DNA of 64,000 nucleotides. Origin: Adiantum capillus-veneris (Eukaryota > Streptophyta > Polypodiopsida > Polypodiales > Pteridaceae). The notes under the pieces are model-generated. The model did not search any database and was not told the DNA's origin. It saw only the letters and a program-made list of their open reading frames with translations. Shown in pieces: positions 23,507 to 35,478 of the stretch. Numbering within the stretch: position 1 is the first letter of the stretch; every line of letters begins with the position of its first letter. A program made the translations under genes and the position numbers. Where the stretch lies: positions 90,917,025 to 90,981,024 of the forward strand of contig CM043958.1 in assembly GCA_014529385.2 (NCBI GenBank), given 5' to 3'.

Positions 23507-26420
23507 CTAAGAGTTGGACCCTACGTTCACGTTTAGTGTCTCGCACAGTATCCACTTTGATCCTTGTCGCACTCTGCATCGCCGCCATGCAGCATGCTTT
23601 GTGGGACCTTGCAACATTTGCCACTTGTTGCTATGCTCTTGACGACTCCATTTCTGCACTTCAATAGTAATCTTGGATTGTCGCGCATGCTCCATTGTGA
23701 GCTTACGAGCAAATGTTGTGTGAAAAAACCAATTGAACATCTCATCCAAATAATTGGATTGCACCATTCCACCACCATGTTGAGTATTTTTGAAGTACAC
23801 TCCCCTTGCTCGATAATGGGACTTCTCCATGCCTTGAGTGCTAAAAATTTCAAGCGATCCATACTTGTGCATAAAAAATGCACCATGCGCAAACAAGATA
23901 TGCTGTTCACATGAGTAAACGATCCACATTATTAAATAAAAACAATCCCTTGTAATGAATACACCATGTAAAATGACTTACCATGTAATGTGTGATGTTA
24001 TTTTCACCCCAAGAAAGGGTGAAGACCTTGGTAAAATCCGCCAAGGCTTCTTGAAATGATTGGCGTTGTTCTTGTGCTGTGTTGTTAAGGCCCATAAGCT
24101 TTGACCATTTTATCAAAATGTGCCCAAACTTGCTTGCGCTTGTTTGCAAGCTCGCCATTTGAATCATTGTCGGTAGTAGCTTTGCATAACTCCTTCCAAA
24201 GCTCCCAAAGGTTACCTGCCTACTGGTTGGAGCTGTTTTGAGCATCATATCGAGTTGGCTTTCCTTGGGAAACTTTCTTCAAAAAGTGTCTAGCTTTTTG
24301 TCCACTCATTGACACTTGTTGAGCAATTTCATGGGCGTCCCCTGTGTTCTTTGCAACCAATGGAATTCAAGAGTACCTCCACTCTTTCGATCGCTTCTTG
24401 GGACTTTTCCAACGGTTTCATTGTGAAAGAAAAGTCAATGTGGAGCTTCAATAGCCTATCAAAAATGTGCATGAATGCATGTAATGTACAAAAATGTACA
24501 TTCGATAGAGGAAACCAAAAGATTGGATTCCAAGGGTGGTCCTTTTGATCACGGTCTGGGGCATTGAGCATGGGACATCTCAGAATAGATGCTTTCCATT
24601 CTCTAAATTCATCTCCGACATCACGACAATCTAACCCTTGTTCTCCATGCCCTTGCCATGGAAGCATGGAACCGGCCTTTGCAGTGCTCTTATGTGATTT
24701 TTTTCCATTAGGTTTGTACCCTCGAGTGCAAAATGGACAAGGCATGAGAGAAGAAGCCCCTTGTTTGCATCCAAGCAAACACTTTATGGTCTTCAAATCC
24801 CCACCTAAGTGCCACTCCACATCATAACTACCAAAACCCTCAATCTCCAACTTCTCACGTGCAATTTGGGAGTGTATTACTTCTGTGATCCATGGAGTTC
24901 TCTCAAAAATCCATGAAAGTACTCCATTGGTCTCTTTGGGCACTTCAATAGCACCCAACCACCAAATGTCTTTCTCTGATTGCACGCTAAAAGATGGGGT
25001 GGGAGATGGCTCTATTGAATCCCTTTGCTTGGTTTGCAGAAGGGCCTCGTTCATTAGAGTGACACTTAGCCTCTCTAACCTTCGGACTTTCACTATTTGA
25101 CACTCATCGAGTTTCAGCACAAAAGCGACTTTTGTGCCAAGCACTACAAAATAAATAGTGCTAAGACCTTAAACTTCAGAGTCTATGATAAGAATAATAC
25201 CAAAGAAAAAAGTAAAGTGTGTCACCTTCTTCAGGTAACTCGTAAAATCTAAGCATGGCTTCTAAGATCCACGAAAATATTGTTCCACATTGTGTAAGGA
25301 AAGCCCTTCTCCGAAGGTCTTATGGATTGTTTCTTACCTTTTCCCCTTGTCTTTGTTGCGCACGAAGCATAAAGGGAAGTTGGCATTGTGTCCACAATGT
25401 GTAGGTATGTCCCAATGCGGGAGAACACATCTTTGTTTGTGGCCTTCTTTGCGAGCTTGACCTTGTGAGGAACGGGAAATAGGTTTTCCACAATGCCATG
25501 TTCTTTGAGGACATCCTTTAGGAGTTGGAAAATAGCCTGATAGGCTTTGGTGCTGATTCCAGCCTCATCACAAGCTTGTTGAACGTCATCATCACTAACC
25601 ACATTTCTTAATTTACGCATAAGGTCCTTGGTAACTGCATCGTTGATGTGCTTACCTCCAGGTGATTGTAAGATAGAAATCATGTCCTGGGTATTGAGAC
25701 AACTAGTGAGAAGGTTGACTCGATTATCTTGGCTTGTTCCACCGCATGCCTCCTGGATGAGTTTCTAGCAACAAATAAACATAAATGTTAGAAAATAGTG
25801 TGAAGTAAGAATCCATCATGCAAGTAAAGACCAAATCACCTTGTGGCTGTAACTCGTCTTTTGCGTGCTCCTCCCGAATGTGCAAGAGTTTCAATGGATG
25901 AATACGTGTGTTTGCGTTCCCTTGCACCAAGGGGTGTTTCTTTCAATTATGTGATGTTGTTGGTAAGCTTCTGGATGTGGGACTCCTTTTCTTGCATTTG
26001 TTGTTCAAGAGTTTTAACTACCCTCTCCGAAGAGGCAACACTCTCTTGTAATGCCATCGTCTTGAGGTGAAGAGCTTGACATTCGTGCATCCACATATGC
26101 AAAGAAGCACCTGCACCCATACACAACCGCTTGCAATAGCCTAACAAACCTGCTTCTCCGCTCCCAAGAAATTGAAGAAATGTGGACAGGCTATTAAACG
26201 GTGGATGTAAGCAGCTTATAGGATCGTAAAGGTACAAATGGCCATCCACCCAAATGTCAACATTGGTCTCACAAGCGGTGCGACGTTCTTGTGATGACCT
26301 TTGATCACCTTCACTAGTGGTCTTCGGTGCAGATGCCGTGGGTAAGCGAATATGTATGATTTTGGTGTGCGGAGTACGTGGTGGTGGAAGCAAACCATTT
26401 TTGATGTCCGTGAGCACCAT
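23507..26420 (-). pseudogene. Multi-exon DDE transposase-like gene, RAG1/Transib-type layout
   Basis: Exons on - run from about 26420 to 23507 with short GT-AG introns. Two are clear: 25225-25144 (82 nt) and 23981-23903 (79 nt), both joining in phase. The N-terminal exon ends in a coiled-coil-like stretch ('SERVVKTLEQQMQEKESHIQ'). The core has a beta strand with 'FVLKLDECQ' (candidate first Asp), 'DVEWHLGGDLKTIKCLLG' (second Asp), 'LMPCPFC' (CxxC zinc motif) and 'LSNVHFCTLHAFMHIFDRLL'. After about 200 more helical residues comes 'YGSLEIFSTQGMEKSHYRAR', candidate catalytic Glu. This order is that of RNase-H-fold transposases with a helical, zinc-binding insertion before the last Glu (RAG1, Transib, hAT). 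I infer the class from motif order and cannot name a superfamily. Breaks: frameshifts near 25290, 24350 and 24090 and a TAG at 24220-24222. Confidence 0.7.
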
Positions 26421-26460
26421 GGAAGCTGTTCCGTGAGGAAGCAAATGATGAAAAGATAGA

Positions 26461-26612
26461 GGGGGAAGGGTAGAGAGGTTGAGGAAGATGGGAGGAGAGA
26501 AGGAGGGAGGGGGGGGAGGGAGAGATTGGGGAGGAGGAGGAAGGTAGGGGCAGGGATGGAGAGGAGAGGGAGAGAGAGAGAGGAGGGAGGAGGGAGGAGG
26601 AGGAGAGAACAA
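26461..26612. repeat. Purine-rich (G/A) tract
   Basis: About 150 bp of almost pure G/A on + (C/T on -), directly upstream of the transposase-like start. It is probably a CT-rich 5' UTR or promoter tract. The proline/serine-rich N-terminal extension of the open frame here is translation of this tract and probably not protein. Confidence 0.85.
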
Positions 26613-27680
26613 AATGTTTATTACTTTTTGGGGGAAAAGAGTTTTGAAAAAATGGACTTTCTAAGCTTGTGGGTTAAAAAATGGGTCAAAAAATGATTTT
26701 TGGATATGTATATATGTTGGGAGGGAGTTTTAAGTTAGAAACAAGTAAAAATGATTTTTTTTTTAAAAAGTCAAATTTTGTCTCTTTGTGACCCACGTTT
26801 TTGCTGATGTGGACACACCCCTATGCTTCCTTCACTTTAAAAAAAGTTAGAGAGAGAAAGTAACCCTTTAGGTCCACATCCTACATTTGTCTAAAAAAAA
26901 GGCTAGAAAAGCGTACTCAAAACTACCTTCTTCAATGCCCTTGCCCCCTAAACCCTACACAATATTACCCTTAATCCCTAAAAATTAAGATTCCTTACAA
27001 GGCCCATGCAAGGTTTATATATCTCCTAATGGTCGAGATGCAGATCAGCCACCAGGAACTCTTGTAGTTGACATGTTCTTGTACATAACTAGATGTCAAT
27101 AGTGGCTAGTGAAAGGATGGTAATAAGGCACCATAAAAATAAGAAAAAAACATTATTTGTATTTCCTTATAAAGGACATATAAATCTAAATTGCGGACAT
27201 GAAACACATAGTTGCTACTAATAATGCAATCAACTTTAATAGAAATTAGAAAGACTGCGGTATAGGAGGACCTATTAAATTTGTAGTTTCGGTGCTTAAA
27301 ACTTAATCAATCTTTAGTAGCCAAAGGCTAGAATGGTGGGGTCTATTAACACTAGTCTTAGGATGTATGTATAAAAGTTCCTTGGACCAATTTAGTGGTA
27401 GACCTTAGGACATATGTACAAAAATTCCTTTGAATCAAGTTGGGACACGTAGCTTATGATTGATTTTGGTAACTTGACTATAAATTTTCTATACAATATT
27501 AAATATACATGACAATATAGTTTAAATATGTGGAAAAAAGATAAGACTCATGTTTGATTTCAAAGGTTTCAGGATATTGTTTTAAAAAAAATAGAAGTTA
27601 TGCACTAAGTTGTAATTCAGAGTTGAGCTTAAATGAGTATTGAATCCCATCAAATTGTTATTGAGACATGGTAGAAGCTT
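26613..27680. other. Right flank of the cassette; no gene
   Basis: This stretch carries the reverse complement of the left-flank 18-mer (26684-26701) and an AT-rich segment with 'tatatata'-like sequence near 26706, a possible promoter for the minus-strand gene. 'acccacgtttttgctgatgtggacacaccc' near 26800 may be a diverged terminus. Bases 27247-27360 repeat 15600-15715 in the same orientation. Confidence 0.5.
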
Positions 27681-27682
27681 TA

Positions 27683-28500
27683 CAACTCCACTACATACCT
27701 AAAAATGGATTTAGAGCCAACTAAAAAATATATGCTCTACATTTATGATTTAGTGAAAATTCCTAAGATTTGACACTTTGTCCCCTTAAAGATGGACATG
27801 GAAATATGTTAAATATGGAGCGTGATTTACCCTTGTAATTCTTATTCTAGAAAAGCACAATTGAGAGACCCTTGTGATGAGAAAGAACCATCATGCAAGA
27901 AAAACATTTCTCGCCTGTATGGGCAACTGGTTTGGTGTATGGGCACCCCAAAACCTTGGGTGGAGGTTTATCCACGCCGGATTGTGAACAAGGAATGGGT
28001 GTCGTTTTTCACCCTTAGGTGGTCTTGAGATAAGAAAAGTACTTCATGGTTATTATGGACAATGTTTTGATTGACAGAAACCTGTCAATAAAAAAATCTA
28101 AAAACTCCACTACATACCTAAAAATGGATTTAGAGCCAACTAAAAAATATATGATCTACATTTATGATTTAGTGAAAATTCCTAAGATTTGACACTTTGT
28201 CCCCTTAAAGATGGACATGGAAATATGTTAAATATGGAGCGTGATTTACCCTTGTAATTCTTATTCTAGAAAAGCACAATTGAGAGACCCTTGTGATGAG
28301 AAAGAACCATCATGCAAGAAAAAAATTTCTCGCCTGTATGGGCAACTGGTTTGGTGTATGGGCACCTCAAAAACTTGGGTGGGGGTTTATCCACGCCGGA
28401 TTGTGAACAAGGAATGGGTGTCGTTTTTCACCCTTAGGTGGTCTTGAGATAAGAAAAGTACTGTCATGGTTATTATGGAGAATGTTTTGATTGACAGTAC
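27683..28500. repeat. 419-bp tandem duplication
   Basis: The unit starting 'ctccactacatacctaaaaa' at 27683 is repeated at about 28102, an offset of 419 bp, with few differences. Both copies keep a 68-codon + frame (27822-28028 and 28241-28447) that begins 'MIYPCNSYSRKAQLRDPCDE'. The differences change amino acids as often as not, so the frame is probably not selected. I recognise no domain. Confidence 0.9.
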
Positions 28501-29018
28501 CCTGTCTTAAGTTTGAAGATGTTTGTTTGCTAAAAAAATGCTTTTCAATGCTGTCTTTAATACTTGATCGAAGGAATCACTGTGACGAAAAGTTCAAAAA
28601 GGAATCCATTATTTAAAATCTTAAATGTTAAAACAATGTGATAGTGATTAGAAAACAAAGAAATCATGTGTGAGTGTGGGGTGGTAAGTGGGGATTGACT
28701 AAGGTTGTCAATCATGGATGGGTGGACCTGATTAGTTAGGTACCTATCCATCACTGCGCACTAAAAATGTTTAGAAAACTTCTTCACTTGGAGTAGAAGT
28801 CTACCAGTCGTTGTGCCCTCACATATGTTAGGGGGAAAAAGGCGTTGGTTGAGAATACCTTAGCCCATTTTGTGGAAGTTATAGGGCGGAAAGAGTTTTG
28901 GATTTTTAATCATCACTCACCGGAAATCCAAAAATTCATACCCGGTCTTGAGCTTTTGCTTGAGAGCGGGCTTGTTATCTTTTGTTGAAGTATCTTGGCT
29001 AGATGGTGGTCGAAAAAT
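28501..29018. other. No gene seen
   Basis: Short frames only, no domain or repeat that I can identify. Confidence 0.5.
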
Positions 29019-29238
29019 GATTGGAAAGGGGAATTTTCCATGCGAGGCCATGTTTCCGGGGAAAATATGTCAATATCGGATGACAAATGCATGTAAAAAC
29101 CACACCGGGGGGTGTGTGGGTCTCGAGGGCCCCAAAGAATGGCCTATGTGCCACGGCGCGCAGATGGCCATTTTGACACTCGTTTGGTGCCTAGTTTCCA
29201 GAGACATGGCCTCGCATGGAAAATTCCCCTTTCCAATC
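29019..29238. mobile_element. 220-bp foldback/MITE with 35-bp perfect inverted repeats
   Basis: The ends 29019-29053 and 29204-29238 are exact reverse complements over 35 bp ('gattggaaaggggaattttc' at the outer edge). The interior is GC-rich with 'ggcgcgcagatggcc'. 'aaaaat' flanks both sides (directly on the left, two bases out on the right) and could be remnants of a target duplication. There is no coding capacity, so it would need a transposase supplied elsewhere. Confidence 0.85.
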
Positions 29239-30660
29239 CCAAAAATACATTCAATAGGTCAAACTTGTGCCATGGTGCACTAACTATCCTAGGTTCTCCC
29301 CAATACTCAACAAACCCATTGTACATGATTTTTTGGTACATATCTTTCCACCACCTATCCTTTTCTAATTGACCCTATTTTTCCAGATAAGTAGACTTCT
29401 TGTAGAGAGGACATGCAAGACTAGATCATCGATGAACATGACAAAGAAAGAAGAAGAATACATCTAAAACAATAGAGGAATAGATATCCCTACAAGAGTA
29501 AAACAAGGACATGAGCTTGCATGGAAATGGCAACCCCTTCCTCCCCCACCACAAATGACTAAGAAGAATAGGAAATGGAGAGCCAAGAAAGTGGCCTTGC
29601 ACGATATACAAAAATATTAAAAGAGCATGAGTCCCATAATTTCCTAAGCTCCATTCTCAATGAATGAGCGCACGTGAAATCTATGAGACAATGATTTTTG
29701 GTTTTTCGGTTAGTGATTTTGGTTTTCCCCTAGGATAAAAATGGTATCCTAACTTATATAGAAACATCAAGACATGACACGGAGTAGAAACTCATCGTTC
29801 ATGGGGGTAATTGACTTATCCGTGGCTGGAAAGCCATATACCAAGGAGTCGGAGGTGTCTTGAGACAAGTTGCCTTAAGGATGATCAATCATATCTTTCT
29901 TAATTCAACCGGCTTTAACCCAAACAATTCTTTCCTAGTTTACAAACAAATGCACGTTGGTTTCTTGGAAGATGCCTTCCGTTTTCAGCCACTTTTCACT
30001 TTTCCTTATTCCTTACATCCTCTTTTACGTATGCAATGTTAACACTTAAGAAGAACTTGAATTGTTCAAACTTAAATTATAATGAGAAGACCCACCTGGG
30101 ATTGGTCGAGAATTTGTTGTAGTGATGGAGCCTGAATGGTCTCATTAGTAGGCCTACTACTAGGCCCGCTAGCCTCGTCGTCATGACGCTCTAGCTCTTT
30201 TAGGAATACTACCCTCATCATCAGATTGAGGATTGGCTCGGGTCCTTTTGGTGCCATGACTTCTTATCCTTATAAAAAAAGACGTCTAATTATTAGGTAA
30301 ATCATCCAAAAGCTAGAATTAACCTTCGTATTCAATTTAATTTCTCTTCTTAACCCAATCAAGGTTAAGAATTAATTTAGCACATAAAAATTAATGAAGA
30401 TAATTACCCTAAACCTAGTAATTTCTTATCTGCTTATTTAGGTAAGATAACTTTTCCATAGCTTCCCTAAGGGTTTTCTAAGCTTTCTTAATTTTCTTAT
30501 AAATTTCTACATCTTTTTCCTAATTTCCTCATCTATTGTAAGCTTGAAATCTGCGTATTTTAAGTTTAATATTTATTATATTCATTTTCTCTTAAAGATT
30601 GCATTTCCAAAACTTTATATCAATGCTTTACACTTTTTTTATTTTTCCTAGAAAATTTTG
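29239..30660. other. No convincing gene; one possible short exon at 30072-30257 (-)
   Basis: On - at 30257 an ATG opens 'MAPKGPEPILNLM'. Skipping one base gives the more natural basic/acidic 'KRTRANPQSDDEGSIPKRAR', and the frame ends near a GT donor ('cccagGTGGGT'). This could be the broken first exon of a nuclear protein or gag-like gene, but nothing downstream confirms it. The rest is AT-rich without domains. Confidence 0.3.
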
Positions 30661-30689
30661 ACCATAAATTATATTTATCCTAATTAATT

Positions 30690-31450
30690 TTTAGATAAAA
30701 ATAGGATTTTTGAACAATTATAATTACTTAAACTAATTATTTAACGATGTTATGATTATCACAAGGAGATAATAATATATCCTAACTTTGCTAATTACCT
30801 TTTAATTATCCAAATTAGTTATCTAATTTTTTTGTTTCTTTTTTAGCTAAAATTAGTCTATTTTGACTTAGATAAATAATTAAACTAACTTTTTAACTCT
30901 ATGATAATTATCACGTTTTACTTACAATATATACTAACTTTGACAAATAACACATATTTATCTATCTTAATTAGCTAATTTCCCCTTTTTAATTTTAGCT
31001 AGAATTAGCTTATTTTGGCTTAGAGAAATAGCTAAACTAATTTTTTGACCTTAAGATAATTATTATCACTTACTTATAATGTATTATAACTCTGATAAAT
31101 AGCACATAATTATCTAACTTGATTAGCTAATTTTCTTCTTTTAATTTTAGCTAGAATTAGTCTGTTTTATTTTAGAAAAAGAACTAAATTAATTTTTTGA
31201 TCTTAAGATAATTATCATGGCTTACTTATACTGTCGCTAATAAATACCTTATAATTATCTAATTAGGTTAGCTTATTTTTCCGTTTGAATTTTAGCTAGA
31301 ATTAGTCAAATTTTGCATTGAAAAATAGCTAAATTGATTTTGTGACCTTAAGATAATACCATTGATTATATACAATGTAAACTAACTCTGCTAAATAGCA
31401 CATAATTATTTAATTTGATTTGCTAATTTCCCCCTTAATTTCTGGCTAAA
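30690..31450. repeat. AT-rich tandem repeat, unit about 150 bp, about five copies
   Basis: The phrase 'ttttagctagaattag' (first copy 'ttttagctaaaattag') recurs at about 30844, 30993, 31145 and 31290. Each is followed by 'aaataGctaaaCTaattttt', 'cttaagataattatca' and 'taaatagcacataattatct'. An older copy precedes at about 30690. Period varies 145-152 bp. Confidence 0.8.
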
Positions 31451-32025
31451 AACATCTAGCTTCAGCTTAATTTAATACTTAGATTAATTTTCTATTAATG
31501 ACGTAATTCTCCCGTGTTCCTAACACGGGTTTTTAAGTTTGATGATTAAGTTAGGAATATTTGAGTTAATTAAGTAGGTTTCCCATCAATTTTTTGATTA
31601 AAAACAACTAATTTCTGCCTAATTAATTCTAATACAGCTCTAATAATTATCTTATACTAATCTAAGCTTAATTAGTATATTTACTCTTAATTTAAGACTA
31701 AAAAGATTAAGTTTAGTCCTAATCCGGTTTAATAATTAATTAAATTAATATCCTTAATCTTAATCTAAATAATCAACAAAATATTAAGAGTTAAGAGAGT
31801 AATTCATAATGTAAAGAGGTTTAATCTTCTTAATTAATTAAATTAATTAAGAAAATAAAGACAAATTAGCATAATTTTGCTAATTAAAAAGGGATTAGGC
31901 TAATTACCATTGATAATCAGCTAGAGTTCTTGCTCTCTAGTGATTTTTGAGTAGAGTTTCTCTCTATGTGAGAGAGAAATGGCCACATCTCCGAGTCTAA
32001 GTGAAATTGTGAAGCAAGGGGGGCC

Positions 32026-32033
32026 TATTTATA
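32026..32033 (-). promoter_or_regulatory. TATA-like box on the minus strand
   Basis: On - the sequence reads 'ccTATAAATAggccccccttg', followed by an A/C-rich leader and GA-rich 'agagagaaactctactc'. This is a good plant promoter or LTR-type start. The next possible ATG on - is 1.8 kb away beyond the AT-rich tandem repeat, so what it would drive is unknown. The 71-codon + frame at 31979 is its antisense and is not called. Confidence 0.4.
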
Positions 32034-32199
32034 GGTTTCTGGGCATTTACAGGCTGGAAATGGCAGTAGCTTCCATCCCAAGGCAGCCATACAACTCACT
32101 TAGCACCTGCTGCTACTATTCATGTCCTTGGCAGGTCAGTGATGACCCCTCCCATCACCTGCCAGCTTTAAAAATCAAATCTGCTAAATTTTGACCTAT

Positions 32200-35100
32200 T
32201 TTTTGCTCAATTGGTAAATATTTGTAAAATATCTGGGAGGCCTTACTAAAAGTCTATGCTTAAATGATTACTACAACCATCCAATTTTTCTTAGCAAATT
32301 AATTTACATTGAATCTTCTGGAGGGACTGGCGGGGTCAATTTTTGTCCAAACTTAATTTTGAAAATTTCTAACCTTGGATTTGTTGTGCTTAAGATTCCA
32401 AAAATATCATTTTTAATTGTTTTTGAGATAGTTTTTTTTACCTGTTTGTATGACCAATGCTTTCTCCTAAAGCTTTGAGTTCATTCCCGTTGACAGGTAG
32501 AAAGGTGGAGACCTTACACATTTCATCAAGTTCTTCCTACAGTATGCAGCATACAGGTGGTTTAAATTTTTAACACAATATATTCAACACATCCAATGCA
32601 TGTACACTGTAAATTACACTCACCTTCCAAAAGGGCTAGGATAGCAAAGACATTGGGAGCTTAAGCCACCTTGATTGATTCATGGCAATGCCACAAAGTG
32701 CCCTTCAACTTTTGCCCTATCTTTGTCATTGAACTTGTCCAACTAGGACTTTGGATCTATAAGTGCCAACAAGGACTTTGAATCTGTAAGTGCAAACTTT
32801 TACATAATAAAAATGTCATGAGCAATAGTGTGAGGCATGTGAACTCATGTAACTCTGATTATTTTTATAACAGTTAACTGACCATGTAAAATTAGAGTGC
32901 ACTAAAGCACATGTAGGGAATCTACTTTTTGATCATGTCAAGAATCAATAAAACATCTCCTCAGGGTCAAACTTCACGAGGGTGCACTCAACCTTTGGGG
33001 TTGTGAATTCACCCAGTGGCAATGCCCAATATCTTTCCACGCGTGAAGCCGATGGTTCCCATCCCACACAATGAATAGTTTTTCTTCCATATGACTAAGG
33101 TATAAATGGTCCCAATTTGATTGTCAAAGGTGGCAAACATGACCAACTCTCTCCCACAAACACTACGCCTATCGAAAGATACAAGATATTACCCATGAAC
33201 ACAAAAAAATGTACCATCATAGGTTGATAGCCTCTTTCAAGTATAGAAATGATGAACTCTACAACACATTCATTGTTTGTTCTAATGGCCAGAGTGTCCA
33301 AGAGACGACAAAGAGGAATTATTGGCAATAGTTGATTGTATGACACTATATGCACATCTATCCATCCCGCCAAAATGTGTCAACAACCAAACCAAAGAGG
33401 TCACTAAAAGATTTATTGCCGACATTTTGTGGCTCTATGGTTGTGAATGTCATTGCAACCGTTGATGGAGCTATGTTGGTGCAACCAAAGTTGGTCAATT
33501 TTGCGAGCAGTATAGAACAGTTCTAGGGGTGCATAAAGGTACATGCACCCCTAGAGGAGCTATGTTGGTGCAACCAAAGTTGGTCAATTTTGCGAGCAGT
33601 AAAGAACAATTCTAGGGGTGCATAAAGGTACATGCCAATGTGTTAAAGCAAATGTGAAAGCCTTGGACAGGTAGGTGATAGAGGGAATATATGGTTAATG
33701 CGGTTCTTTAGGCCAAAAGGGGCTCCAAAATGGGCCAATTAGGATGGTAGGTCCAAGTCTATAAAGTGTGGGAATGGTGCCTTGGAATGTGATGCTATGT
33801 AAGTTGGTCCAGGAAGCTCCTCAAACGGAGCCACGGTGTGAAAGTTATGGCTAGCTAAAGATGGAATGCATTGCAGATTCCCAATGGATAGGGCAAGTGG
33901 GGACAGGTGTCCAAAGTTGGTGTGAGTGAATAGAAGTGAAGTGCTCAAGTTGTGGAGCATGCCAGTCTTGAGCTCAAACTAAAATGATATGGCCAATTGA
34001 AGATTTCGAGGGGGACCAGGCATGTGACGGATTGATTCCATTGGTAGATGTGCCATTGGGGACGTTTTTTGGTCTCAACCAAGTTTTGTAATGTGTTGTG
34101 CACTGTGTGAAGTCAATAGGATTTGACAGCTTGCCAATCGGAGTCGTGGTGGAAAAGATATGTTAGGTAGAAGTTTGGTGCAGTTGGCGGTGAGAAGATG
34201 CTAGATGTTTTTTTTCCATTTTTTATGGTCTCGATTTGCTAGGAGTTTGCATGATTCAAAATTTGGGATGGCAGCTTCTGGTGGGATGTTGTGGCTTGAG
34301 CATTGGTGGACTCAAGGGCAGGAATCGGCAACAGGTTGAAGTTTGGAAAAAAAGAGATTTTTTAATGTTTTTATAGAGGCTCTCAGGCCTTTGGAGTGGG
34401 AGTTAATGTGGTTGTGCCATGTGGACATCGAGTGGACCACACGGAGAGGCAAGGGCACAAAAGCAGGTGTATATAGGCCAAGATGTGAGCCCTTTAGGTT
34501 ATATCAAAAGGAAGAGAGAGAAGCTCTCCCTTGAGCATGGCTATGGCCTCGGCGCTGCAGGCATCGCATGGTGGCCTAGCGGGCACACTTGGGCAGTTTT
34601 GGTGAAGATGGTGGCGCAAGGGGCAGCCCAGCTACTGTCGGGTGGCTCTCCAAGGTGATGACATGGCATCATCATCCATGGATGGGTTCACACCGTCCAT
34701 TGGGCCCTAATATTTTATTGAAGGCAAGCTTGGGAGCACTAGCGCTAGTGCCCCCCCTCCTCCAAGTTATGAGAGGGTGGTGTTGAGAGAGAGAGTTGGG
34801 AAGTCAATCCAAAGGCCTCAAACCTTGTACAAATTGAAAAATTTAAAGTTTAAGGGGTCCAATGAAATCAAAACTTCTAAAAATGGGCAATGGTCCCCTA
34901 TAAAACCAAATTCTTAGTCTTTTTGAGGGGCTTTTTTCACCTTTTGGCACTACTAGAGCTCTCTATGAAATCCAAGTGAGAAGCCTTGTTGTTTGTGACA
35001 TTGTGGTGGTTGTAAGAGAACTTTGCTAAGTATTATCAAGAAATTCCCCTTGGTTTTGGGCATCATTTCCCCCTCCCACTCTCTCTTTCCCTTTCTCTCT

Positions 35101-35400
35101 CTTTATGTGTGTGTTGGTGCCAGCGGGGATGTGTGTGCTCGCGGACCGCTTTGTAGTGTAGAGAGTGTGAAATTGAGTTGTGGTGTGTGTTGGAAGTGAT
35201 GAAATGAGCATTGGTGATGTGTTTGTGTTGAATGGTCATTCTTGCTAAGCGTGTGTGAGGTTGAGAGGTGTGCACGTAGAGTTCTGCTAGTGTGTGTTGT
35301 ATCTTTTGAAGGTGTTTCTGAGAGGATAGGGGTGTTGTGGATACACTGGTCTATAGAGAGGCATTTGTGTGTGTTGGGTGTGTTCCCCATTCCCAAATCT
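32200..35400. other. No convincing gene; one 89-bp tandem duplication
   Basis: Bases starting 'gagctatgttggtgcaacca' at 33468 repeat at 33557, offset 89 bp. Open frames at 33095-33373 (-), 33739-33960 (-), 34343-34786 (+) and several at 35026-35481 show no domain. From about 34800 to 35400 the sequence may be the 5' LTR of the gypsy remnant that follows (T-rich, then GT-rich U5-like), but I could not place its left end. Confidence 0.45.
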
Positions 35401-35407
35401 CATATTT

Positions 35408-35421
35408 TGGTGCCCCCACAG
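35408..35421 (+). other. Candidate primer binding site of gypsy remnant
   Basis: 'TGGTGCCCCCACAG' begins with the TGG that pairs with the CCA end of a tRNA and lies 58 bp before the gag ATG. I cannot say which tRNA it would match. Confidence 0.4.
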
Positions 35422-35478
35422 AGGAGCACATTGATTGCTCTGAGGTAGACGAGAAGGTACAAGTTTTGCGTTGGTGGA

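Noticed and set aside
26421-26612. Proline-rich N-terminus of the transposase-like protein
   Set aside because: It is the translation of a G/A tract on the opposite strand. ATG 26420 is a simpler start.
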